From Cystobacter fuscus (GTDB lineage: Bacteria > Myxococcota > Myxococcia > Myxococcales > Myxococcaceae), in contig NZ_CP022098.1 in assembly GCF_002305875.1 (NCBI RefSeq), positions 2,790,001 to 2,854,000 of the forward strand: 64,000 nucleotides of DNA, read 5' to 3'. A program made the position numbers and the translations under genes. The notes beneath the pieces are model-generated. The model saw only the letters and a list, made by a program, of their open reading frames with translations, had not been told where the DNA came from and did not search any database. Of the stretch, positions 16,553 through 23,963 are shown in pieces (the first letter of the stretch is position 1; each line of letters opens with the position of its first letter).

Positions 16553-17530
16553 ATGAGCAGCGCCTATCCTCGAATTCGTCGCCATGAGCAGGGGCCAGCC
16601 GGTGATGTGCTCGTGCGGAGAGAGGTCATCCAGCTGGTGTTGTACCTACCGCTCAATCATCATGCGCTCGCGCTTCCCATCCAGCGTGCGCTCGATATGT
16701 ATCTGGACGCGGTTGGGACGGGGCCCGAGATCTTCTCGGAATACTCCCTGGGGTACGAATCCGCTGTTCTTCACGAGGATAGTTGGTCGAACATCCGCCA
16801 GATACTCTCTACTTCGGACGAGGAGTATTTCCTCGATGACGAGGAGGATGAGCAACTTCGCTTGATGCAGCAGAAGAACCAGTGCGACCGGATGGTGGAA
16901 TTGTCGAGCGAGGAGCGCGGCGTCACCGGTTTCGGTTTCTTCTACTGGGCGCGTCTGTCGTGGCGCGTGCCTCCGAAGAATCAGATGAGTCTGGTGAGCT
17001 TTTCCTGGCCCACCGAATACCTGGAGGCGTGTGGTCCCGGGCGGATGCGGGAAGAGATGATGGCGCTGGCCGCGCTGCTGCCCTATGCCTCGGGCCACGC
17101 GGGGCTCGCCTTCTCTTCCCCAAACCTCTGGGGACCCTCCATGAAGGACATCCATGAGGATGCGCTGCGCTACCCTGGCCTCGATGTGACGCACGGCCAG
17201 CGGGAAATGGGCACGCGCGTTGATGGCGTGCATTGGCTCAATTTCCTGGGCCCGGAAGTGTCGTCCCATGTGGGTGGTGCCGAGGTGCTTCGTTCACGGC
17301 TGCATTCCCCTTCCTCCACCGTGCAATCACTCGTGGATGGGCGAGTCCTGGTGTCCCTGGGCCTCGGGCCCGAGGCGGGCGACCTGCGGCGAGGCGACAC
17401 GCTGCCCGCCTACCGCGAACTGGCGCGCGTGCTCGAGCCCTGGCTCTTTTCCTTCCCGGAGCACATGTCCTGGCGGGACTGTCCTCTCGATGCGGCCCAC
17501 CGCTGGTGGCGCCGCTTTCTCGACGAATGA
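16553..17530 (+). CDS. DUF3396 (type VI immunity family) protein
   Basis: This 325-residue soluble protein begins 14 nt after the imm11-like gene. It carries features of the DUF3396 immunity family: an early VIQLVLYLPLNH strand, a later SFSWPTEYLE motif, ALLPYASGHAGLAF, and a C-terminal WLNFLGPEVSSHVGG segment. The immunity gene at the end of the window (63399) has matching SLPTEYLLEHG and FGYASLAFV blocks, so the two are distant paralogs. Together with the SitA-like lipoprotein and the imm11-like gene it forms a three-gene cassette. Function is inferred from family and context. Confidence 0.75.
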   Translation: MSSAYPRIRRHEQGPAGDVLVRREVIQLVLYLPLNHHALALPIQRALDMYLDAVGTGPEIFSEYSLGYESAVLHEDSWSNIRQILSTSDEEYFLDDEEDEQLRLMQQKNQCDRMVELSSEERGVTGFGFFYWARLSWRVPPKNQMSLVSFSWPTEYLEACGPGRMREEMMALAALLPYASGHAGLAFSSPNLWGPSMKDIHEDALRYPGLDVTHGQREMGTRVDGVHWLNFLGPEVSSHVGGAEVLRSRLHSPSSTVQSLVDGRVLVSLGLGPEAGDLRRGDTLPAYRELARVLEPWLFSFPEHMSWRDCPLDAAHRWWRRFLDE

Positions 17531-17564
17531 CTCTTGCTGGGGCCTCTTCACGCCCAGGGGTCGT

Positions 17565-18314
17565 TCACGGTTTTGCGGACTGCGGCGGGCGGCCCCGGTC
17601 CTTCGAGACAGGAAAGTAGCATTTGCCCTGGTACTCGGCCTGGATGGCGGTGCAGGGAGGGCGCCTCTCGAGAGTCACCCAACACCCTCCGTTGATTTCA
17701 ATCTCATCCAGATCGGGTCTACAGGGAGCCTTCGCCTGATTGCGAAAGGGTTCGTAGGGGAGGGGATAGGCAATGGAGGCTGCCTTGAGCGCACCTGTGT
17801 TGGCCAATCCCGGCGCATCGAGTTGAGAGGGTCTCTTCCTTGTCTCGCCCCAAGAGGCGAGTTCCGCTCGCCCCGAACTACCTATCCCATGGAGCCAGAC
17901 ACCCAGCGCGAGCACCGCGGCACCCGCTGCGGCGCACGCGGCCCACCGTCCCCAGGGGCGCACGGCCCCCCGAGCGATGTGGGCCTGTACCTGGGTGCTG
18001 CCCTCCACACGCGTGAGGGCGGCGGCCATCTGCACGAAGACGTTCGTCAGCTCCGACACCTGCGCCGAGTCGGGCGACCGCACCACCGTCAATGACATGG
18101 AGGAGGTGGCTGGCCGGCAATAGACCCGCACCTCCCATGCTCCTTCGGGCCGCCACTCCACGCCCGCTCCCGGCAGCAGCGTCAGGGCCGCCCTGCCTGT
18201 CCATCCATGCCGCGCTTCGTAGAGGCGGCCCAGCTCCGGACCCACCTCCTCGTAGCTCTTGCCGAGCAGGAACGGCCCCTCCCCACTGTTCTTCCCGCGC
18301 TCTTCATCCGCCAT
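17565..18314 (-). CDS. Hypothetical single-pass membrane protein with Cys-rich C-terminus
   Basis: This 249-residue protein of unknown function starts at ATG 18314 (AAGGGG upstream). Residues up to about 120 are soluble and contain LLGKSYEEVG. One transmembrane helix follows (WAACAAAGAAVLALGVWL). The outer part ends in a conserved-looking Cys block, GGCWVTLERRPPC...YQGKCYFPV, whose Cys residues may form disulfides outside the membrane. Proteins with this tail are common next to protein kinases in myxobacteria, which I state from general recall. It converges with the immunity gene at 17530. Confidence 0.65.
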   Translation of the reverse strand: MADEERGKNSGEGPFLLGKSYEEVGPELGRLYEARHGWTGRAALTLLPGAGVEWRPEGAWEVRVYCRPATSSMSLTVVRSPDSAQVSELTNVFVQMAAALTRVEGSTQVQAHIARGAVRPWGRWAACAAAGAAVLALGVWLHGIGSSGRAELASWGETRKRPSQLDAPGLANTGALKAASIAYPLPYEPFRNQAKAPCRPDLDEIEINGGCWVTLERRPPCTAIQAEYQGKCYFPVSKDRGRPPQSAKP

Positions 18315-18426
18315 GTGACGCCCCTTGCTGGACTGTGCCCACACGGCAGCGGATTTGACTGCTGAAGTCAAGTCGAGCGAGATGCCCTGTTGGGTTCAGT
18401 GAGCCGGGCGCTGCGGCTTTCGCAGC

Positions 18427-18567
18427 TCACGGCTTGCCGGACCCCTTGGGTTCTTCCTTCGGGAACGAGACGAGCGCTCGGACCGGGTAGTGGTCCGAGC
18501 CTCCCTCGCGCAGCACCCGGGCCTCGGAGAAGGTGAGCCCGCGTCCGAGGATGTGATCGATCTCCAC
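18427..18567 (-). pseudogene. C-terminal remnant of an endonuclease/exonuclease/phosphatase gene
   Basis: The last 46 codons of a minus-strand frame read EIDHILGRGLTFSEARV...GGSDHYPVRALVSF, the typical end of DNase I-like fold proteins (DHI strand and terminal SDHYPV). Upstream of about 18568 the frame has no family similarity and no suitable start, so the catalytic N-terminal part is gone. It is different from the complete EEP gene at 13298-14311. This suggests a deletion joining it to the sequence now preceding the S24/S26-like gene. Confidence 0.6.
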
Positions 18568-18693
18568 CACCGGAGGACAGGTCCGCGGTCGTGGGGACGC
18601 GCGGACGTGGCTCGGGACACGCGGTCCAGTCCGCGTCAGAGACGAGGGCCTGGGGACGTCTCTCGGCGCGAATTCCTGACGAGGAGCAACACG

Positions 18694-19005
18694 ATGGGAT
18701 GGGCGACTGACGCGGTCAGTGCGTTGACGAGAGGGGAAGAGGTCACGGTCCGGCCGCGAGGCGGCTCCATGCGAGGACGGATCGAGGATGGGCAGCCGGT
18801 GACGCTGGGTCACGTGGACCCCGCCGTGGTGGAGGCTGGTGACGTGGTGCTGGTCCGGTGGAGAGGGGGCTTCCTCCTGCATCTGGTGAAGGAGGCCACC
18901 GTGGACCGGCTGCTCATCGGCAACAACGTGGGCAGGGTGAACGGTTGGGCGAGCCGCCGGGCTGTCGTCGGACGCGTGGTGCGGGTTCATCCTTTGGGAC
19001 GGTAA
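18694..19005 (+). CDS. Small S24/S26-like peptidase-fold protein
   Basis: This 103-residue protein resembles the LexA/signal-peptidase catalytic core. It has a Ser in PRGGSMRG (Ser25) followed by a Gly/Val-rich beta region, GDVVLVRWRGGFLLHLVKE (Lys66), and a closing GRVVRVHP. Ser25 and Lys66 could form the usual dyad, although the spacing and the context of Lys are only approximate. No membrane helix or DNA-binding domain is present. The ATG has GAGGAG upstream. Its role is unknown. Confidence 0.65.
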   Translation: MGWATDAVSALTRGEEVTVRPRGGSMRGRIEDGQPVTLGHVDPAVVEAGDVVLVRWRGGFLLHLVKEATVDRLLIGNNVGRVNGWASRRAVVGRVVRVHPLGR

Positions 19006-19072
19006 TGCTCGGCAGCCCGCGTTACGAAAGGTCTGAACCTTCCCCACTGGACCCCTATCGATGGTGCTACCC

Positions 19073-19498
19073 ATGAACGTCCCGGAAACCTGGCCCGAGG
19101 AACTGCCCGTCACGCAGCTGCGCATCGCGCGCCCTACCGACAAGCTGGAGGAAGTCGTCCGCTTCTACGTCGAGGGGGTCGGCTTGAAGCACCTCGGTGG
19201 CTTCGAGAGCCACGCGGGTTACGACGGCGTGTTCATCGGGCTTCCCGGGTACGGCGTGCATCTCGAGTTCACCCGCCACGAGGCGGGCAGCCCGTGTCCC
19301 GCGCCCACCCGGGACAACCTGCTCGTCCTCTACGTGCCGGACGTGGCCGCGCGGGATGCCATCGTCGCGAGGCTCTCCGTCCTGGGCTACCCACCCGTTG
19401 CGCCCGAGAATCCGTACTGGGCCGGGGCGGGCGTCACCGTGGAAGACCCCGATGGGTGGCGCGTGGTGTTTCAGAACACTCGTGGCATCGGGCCTTGA
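19073..19498 (+). CDS. VOC family (glyoxalase-like) protein
   Basis: This 141-residue protein has a glyoxalase/bleomycin-resistance-like fold. It has a first RIARPTDKLEEVVRFYVEG strand-helix, GVHLEFTRH, and a second half ending in GAGVTVEDPDGWRVVFQN. The DPDG.R.VF ending is typical of the superfamily. The substrate cannot be read. ATG 19073 is chosen; ATG 19061 is in frame just upstream and neither has a strong ribosome site. Confidence 0.85.
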   Translation: MNVPETWPEELPVTQLRIARPTDKLEEVVRFYVEGVGLKHLGGFESHAGYDGVFIGLPGYGVHLEFTRHEAGSPCPAPTRDNLLVLYVPDVAARDAIVARLSVLGYPPVAPENPYWAGAGVTVEDPDGWRVVFQNTRGIGP

Positions 19499-19542
19499 AT
19501 CCGGTCCAGACAAGTCGAGCTAGAGGCACCACCGGCCTCTCA

Positions 19543-20037
19543 TCATCTCCTGCTCCCTGGCGCCCTCGAAACCTTCCGGGCGGGACGACGGGCAGCCGGG
19601 TGGCTCCGGGCCGCCAGCGTCTCTCGTGCCCATTGCTCGTCCTCCTCGTTCTGGATGTGCACCAGATCGCCTCCACAGTGGGAGCACGTCTGGACAGTCC
19701 AGCGCTTCACGACTTGAGGACACTGGACGCAGAGCGAGTAGGGCAGAGGGACGGAGTCGAGTGGATCGTTCGGCGCTTCGCGGTGCGCGGGCCCGCTCCG
19801 CGAGGACCCTCCCGTGATGATGAGTGACAGCCCCCCCAGGATGCTTCCGGCGCCGAGGAGGATTCCGAGCGCGGCTATTTCGGGCTGCCTGTTCCGGCGG
19901 TGCCGGTAATCGTCCTTCGCCTCTCGCGCGAGAGACAGACCCCCGGCCAGGAAGACGGCACCGAACAGGACCGCCACCACCCCGCCTTTGCGGCCCGCGC
20001 CGCGAATGCCTTCGATGAGCTCGAGGAAGAAGTCCAT
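19543..20037 (-). CDS. Hypothetical two-helix membrane protein with zinc-ribbon-like motif
   Basis: This 164-residue protein has two hydrophobic helices (VVAVLFGAVFLAGGLSLA and AALGILLGAGSILGGLSLII). A soluble tail contains CVQC...TCSHCGG, a four-Cys zinc-ribbon-like knuckle. No known family is recognised. It starts near the divergent mrfA-like gene, with about 120 bp between the start codons. Both the codon pattern and an ordered hydrophobic profile support it being real. Confidence 0.6.
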   Translation of the reverse strand: MDFFLELIEGIRGAGRKGGVVAVLFGAVFLAGGLSLAREAKDDYRHRRNRQPEIAALGILLGAGSILGGLSLIITGGSSRSGPAHREAPNDPLDSVPLPYSLCVQCPQVVKRWTVQTCSHCGGDLVHIQNEEDEQWARETLAARSHPAARRPARKVSRAPGSRR

Positions 20038-20158
20038 GACGGCCCCGTTCTAGTCCGAAGCGCGGGCGGTCTTCTCGCTCATCGTTCCGACAGCAGCGCC
20101 CTCGGTGGAGCGTTGTACGTTGCCCCTCCGGGTGCACGCCTGTACAGTGCCCGGCCTC

Positions 20159-22576
20159 ATGAAGCCAGAGAAGGAAGAAGGGGCATTCACCGGGTCCCGG
20201 CGCAAGCCTTGGACGGGACCTCGCGGACTCGATGCCGTCCTCCAGGGGTGGCGCGAGAACAACCAGCTCTGGCCAGACATCGTCCTGGACGAGGTGACTC
20301 CGGCCCGGCCCGGTGCCCATGCGCCCATCCCCGAGGGCGTGGCCCCCCAGGTGCGCGAGGCCCTGCGTCGCCGCGGCATCGAGCGGCTCTTCTCCCACCA
20401 GGCCGAGGCGTACGAGCTGGCCCGCTCGGGCAAAAACCTCGTCATCGCCACGCCCACCGCCTCGGGCAAGAGCCTCTGCTACAACCTGCCCCTGCTGGAC
20501 CGCTTCGCGCGCGAGCCCCAGGCCCGGGCCCTCTACCTCTTCCCCACCAAGGCGCTCTCGCGCGACCAGGAAGAGTCCCTGCGCGTCTTCATGCGCGAGG
20601 CGGGCCTGGATCACGGTGCCATCACCTTCGACGGGGACACCCCGGCGGATGCCCGGCGCGCCGCCCGCGAGCGCAGCGGCGTGCTGCTCACCAACCCGGA
20701 CATGCTGCACACCGGCATCCTCCCGCACCACGCGAGCTGGGCCCGCCTCTTCTCCAACCTCCGCTACGTCGTCATCGACGAGCTGCACACCTACCGCGGC
20801 GTCTTCGGCTCGCACCTGGCCAACGTGCTGCGCCGCCTGCAACGCGTGGCGGCCTTCCATGGCTCCTCGCCCACGTTCATCCTGGCCTCGGCCACCATCG
20901 GCAACCCCAAGGCCCACGCCGAGCGGATGCTGGGCCGCGAGGTGGCGCTCATCTCCGAGAGTGGCGCTCCCGCGGGCGAGCGCCGCGTCATGGTCTACAA
21001 CCCTCCCGTGGTCAACGCCGAGCTGGGCATCCGCGCCAGCTACCTCAAGAGCGCCGTGCGCCTCACCGCGGACCTCGTGCGCGCCGAGGTGTCCACGCTC
21101 CTCTTCGCCCAGTCGCGCAACTCCGTGGAGGTGATGCTCAAGTACCTGCGCGACAAGTTCGTGGCCGAGAAGATGGACCCGAACCTCATCCAGGGCTACC
21201 GCGGCGGCTACCTGCCCGGCACGCGCCGCGCCACCGAGGCCGCCCTGCGCGCGGGTGAGGTGCGCTGCGTGGTGGCCACCAACGCGCTGGAGCTCGGCAT
21301 CGACATCGGCTCACTGGACGCCGTGGTGTGCGCGGGCTACCCGGGCTCGGTGGCGGCGCTCATGCAGCGCTTCGGCCGCGCGGGCCGTCGGGGCGCGGGC
21401 AGCCTCGCGCTCCTGGTCACCTCCAGCGCTCCGTTGGATCAGTACCTCGCCGCCGATCCCCGCTTCCTCACGGGCGCTCCGGTGGAGCACGCGCGCATCG
21501 ATCCGGACAACGTGGAGATCCTCGTGCAGCACCTCAAGTGCGCCGCCTTCGAGCTGCCCTTCGCCGAAGGCGACACCTTCGGGGACGTGCCGGCCGAGTC
21601 CGTGACGGACGCGCTCGGCTACCTGTCCCAGCACGAGGTGGTGCACCCCTCGCCCGGCCCCGAGGGCCGCAAGATGTTCCACTGGTCCTCGGACGCGTAC
21701 CCGGCCAACCACGTGTCGCTGCGCAGCGTGGGCTGGGACAACGTGGTCATCATCGAGCTGGGTACGGACCGCACGCTCGCGGAGATGGACTTCCGCTCGG
21801 CGCACACCATGCTGCACGAGCAGGCCATCTACCAGCACGAGGCCGAGCAGTATCAGGTCGAGCGCTTCGACTACGACAACCACAAGGCCTACGTGCGCAA
21901 GGTGGCGCCGGACTACTTCACCGACGCGATGACCTACGTGCGCGTCAACGTCATCCAGGAGGACCAGGGCGCCCCCATGGGTCCCACGCTCCAGGCGGGC
22001 ATGGGCGAGGTGAGCGTCATCGAGAAGGTGGTGGGCTACAAGAAGATCAAGTTCCACACCCACGAGAACGTGGGCTACGGCGAGGTGGCCCTGCCGGAGA
22101 TGCAGATGCACACCACCTCGCTCTGGCTGACCGTGCCCGAGTCCGTGGTGCGCTCGTTCGGCGCGCCGCGCCCCGCCGTCATCGACGCGCTCCGGGGCAT
22201 CGCCACCGCGCTGCGCACCGTGGCGTGCGTGGGGCTGATGATCGATCCGAGGGACCTGGGCAAGACGCTCGGGAGCAAGGACGACGCGGACGGGCCGCCG
22301 CGCAAGGACGGCGGCGTGGGGTTCGATCCGACCATCTTCCTCTACGACAACATCCCCGGCGGCGTGGGCCTGGCGGCGCGGCTGTTCGATCAGCGCGAGG
22401 AGCTGTTGCGGCGCGCGCGCCGGCTCCTGGAGGGGTGCGCGTGCGAGGAGGGTTGCCCCGCGTGCATCGGCCCGGCGGCGGGCTCCTTCCCAGGCAGTGC
22501 TCCGGTGGAGGATCATCCGCGCAAGCGGCTCGCGCTGGAGATCCTCTCGGCGCTCGGCGTCGTGGCCCTGCAATAG
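20159..22576 (+). CDS. mrfA: MrfA/YprA-like DEAD/DEAH-box DNA helicase
   Basis: This is an 805-residue superfamily 2 helicase. Its motifs run in order: ATPTASGKS (I), FPTKALSRDQ (Ia), TNPDMLHTGI, DELHTYRG (II), ASATIG (III), FAQSRNSVEVM (IV), TNALELGIDIG (V) and QRFGRAGRRG (VI). The C-terminal DUF1998-like domain ends in a Cys cluster, CACEEGCPAC, expected to bind zinc. Bacillus MrfA uses this layout in repair of mitomycin-type DNA damage together with the MrfB exonuclease. The following gene is an MrfB-like protein 12 nt away, which supports the assignment. The ATG at 20159 is chosen over an earlier start at 20105 because the extension is unconserved in appearance. Confidence 0.9.
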   Translation: MKPEKEEGAFTGSRRKPWTGPRGLDAVLQGWRENNQLWPDIVLDEVTPARPGAHAPIPEGVAPQVREALRRRGIERLFSHQAEAYELARSGKNLVIATPTASGKSLCYNLPLLDRFAREPQARALYLFPTKALSRDQEESLRVFMREAGLDHGAITFDGDTPADARRAARERSGVLLTNPDMLHTGILPHHASWARLFSNLRYVVIDELHTYRGVFGSHLANVLRRLQRVAAFHGSSPTFILASATIGNPKAHAERMLGREVALISESGAPAGERRVMVYNPPVVNAELGIRASYLKSAVRLTADLVRAEVSTLLFAQSRNSVEVMLKYLRDKFVAEKMDPNLIQGYRGGYLPGTRRATEAALRAGEVRCVVATNALELGIDIGSLDAVVCAGYPGSVAALMQRFGRAGRRGAGSLALLVTSSAPLDQYLAADPRFLTGAPVEHARIDPDNVEILVQHLKCAAFELPFAEGDTFGDVPAESVTDALGYLSQHEVVHPSPGPEGRKMFHWSSDAYPANHVSLRSVGWDNVVIIELGTDRTLAEMDFRSAHTMLHEQAIYQHEAEQYQVERFDYDNHKAYVRKVAPDYFTDAMTYVRVNVIQEDQGAPMGPTLQAGMGEVSVIEKVVGYKKIKFHTHENVGYGEVALPEMQMHTTSLWLTVPESVVRSFGAPRPAVIDALRGIATALRTVACVGLMIDPRDLGKTLGSKDDADGPPRKDGGVGFDPTIFLYDNIPGGVGLAARLFDQREELLRRARRLLEGCACEEGCPACIGPAAGSFPGSAPVEDHPRKRLALEILSALGVVALQ

Positions 22577-22588
22577 GCGAGGTGCACC

Positions 22589-23962
22589 GTGGACTTGAAG
22601 CGCAAGCTGGCGCGACTCGGCGGCGTGGGTCCCGGGGGCAAGCCGGGCACGTCCGCGACTCCGGCTCCGGCCGCTCCCGTGGTTCCCGTGCCCGCCCCCG
22701 CCGTGGAGCCCGAGGCGCCCTCGGCGGAGCAGGCCGCGCGCGTGGCCATGCTGCGTCGGATGCTCGGAGAGCTGACCGAACGTCACGGGACGGCGCTCCG
22801 CCGCGGTCCTCCGACACCTCCTCCGGGTCCTCTCCCCGCCGAGTCCCGGACGACGCCGCATGGGGTCATCCACGTCGCCGAGCGTCTGCTGTCTCCGGAG
22901 CACCACCATGGAAGCGCGCCGCTCGCGGAGGCGCTGGACGCGGAGGCCTCTCTGGTGGCGAGCCTCGCGTTGCAGCCGAGCCTCGCGGGCGTGGACTTCC
23001 AGCGGATGCTCTTCCTGGACACGGAGACGACGGGGCTCGCGGGCGGCACGGGCACGGTGCCCTTCCTGGTGGGCCTCGCCTGGTTCGAGGGTCGCTCGTT
23101 GCGCGTGCACCAGCTCTTCCTGCGCCGGCTGGGCGAGGAGGCGCCGCTCCTGCGCGAGCTGGCCGCGCGCATGGCCCAGGCCTCGTGCCTCGTGACGTTC
23201 AACGGCAAGAGCTTCGACTGGCCGCTCCTGCGCACCCGCTTCGTGCTCAACCGCGTGCCCGTCCCCGCCGAGCTGCCGCACCTGGACCTGCTGCACTGCG
23301 CGCGTCGCGTCTTCAAGCACCGGGGCAGCGGGACGCGGCTGGTGCACCTGGAGGAGCAGGTGCTCGGCTTCCACCGGGTGGGCGACGTGGATGGGGCGCT
23401 CATCCCGGAGCTGTACTTCCGCTTCCTGCGCGGCGCCGAGGGCTCGGCCTTGACGCCCGTGCTGGAGCACAACGTGAATGATCTCCTGCTGCTGGCGGCC
23501 CTGCTGGGCCTGCTGGCGCGGCGCTTCCGGGCGAGCGGCGCGGAAGGGAAGGACCCGAGGGACCTGCTGGGCTTCGCGGGCGTGGCGCTCCGGGCGAGAG
23601 ATCCCGAGCGGGCCCTCGCCTTCGCCCAGGCCGCGGCGGCGGGAGACTCGGGCGCGGTGCGGGCCGAGGCGCTCGCGCTCGCCTCGCGGTTGTCGCGCCG
23701 GGGCGGGGATGTCCGCACGGCGGTGGCCAACCTGCAGCGGGCGCTCGCGTCGGCCCGGAAGGAGCAGACGGCTCCGCTCCACTTGTCCCTGGCGAAGCTG
23801 TACGAGCACGGGCTCAAGGATCTGCCGCGTGCGCTCCACCACGCCCGTCTCTGCCCGCCCGCCGAGAGCGGCGAGGCCCTGCGCCGCCGTGTCGAGCGCC
23901 TGGAGCGCAAGCTGTCCAAGGCGACGCGCGCATCCACCCTGGACCTGGGCGAGCCGCTCTGA
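22589..23962 (+). CDS. mrfB: MrfB/YprB-like RNase H-fold 3'-5' exonuclease
   Basis: This 457-residue protein has a DEDD-type exonuclease core. FLDTETTGLAGG (Asp and Glu ligands), TFNGKSFDWPLLRTR (middle Asp) and LEHNVNDLLLLAALL (final Asp) are all present. After the core comes an alpha-helical, TPR-like C-terminus (RDPERALAFAQAAAAGD and later ARKEQTAPLHLSLAKLYEHG). The N-terminal 60 residues are Pro/Ala-rich and probably disordered. The GTG start at 22589 follows GCGAGG, 12 nt after the helicase stop, so the two are co-transcribed. Known MrfB works with MrfA in excision of crosslink-type adducts. Confidence 0.88.
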   Translation: MDLKRKLARLGGVGPGGKPGTSATPAPAAPVVPVPAPAVEPEAPSAEQAARVAMLRRMLGELTERHGTALRRGPPTPPPGPLPAESRTTPHGVIHVAERLLSPEHHHGSAPLAEALDAEASLVASLALQPSLAGVDFQRMLFLDTETTGLAGGTGTVPFLVGLAWFEGRSLRVHQLFLRRLGEEAPLLRELAARMAQASCLVTFNGKSFDWPLLRTRFVLNRVPVPAELPHLDLLHCARRVFKHRGSGTRLVHLEEQVLGFHRVGDVDGALIPELYFRFLRGAEGSALTPVLEHNVNDLLLLAALLGLLARRFRASGAEGKDPRDLLGFAGVALRARDPERALAFAQAAAAGDSGAVRAEALALASRLSRRGGDVRTAVANLQRALASARKEQTAPLHLSLAKLYEHGLKDLPRALHHARLCPPAESGEALRRRVERLERKLSKATRASTLDLGEPL

Positions 23963-23963
23963 G

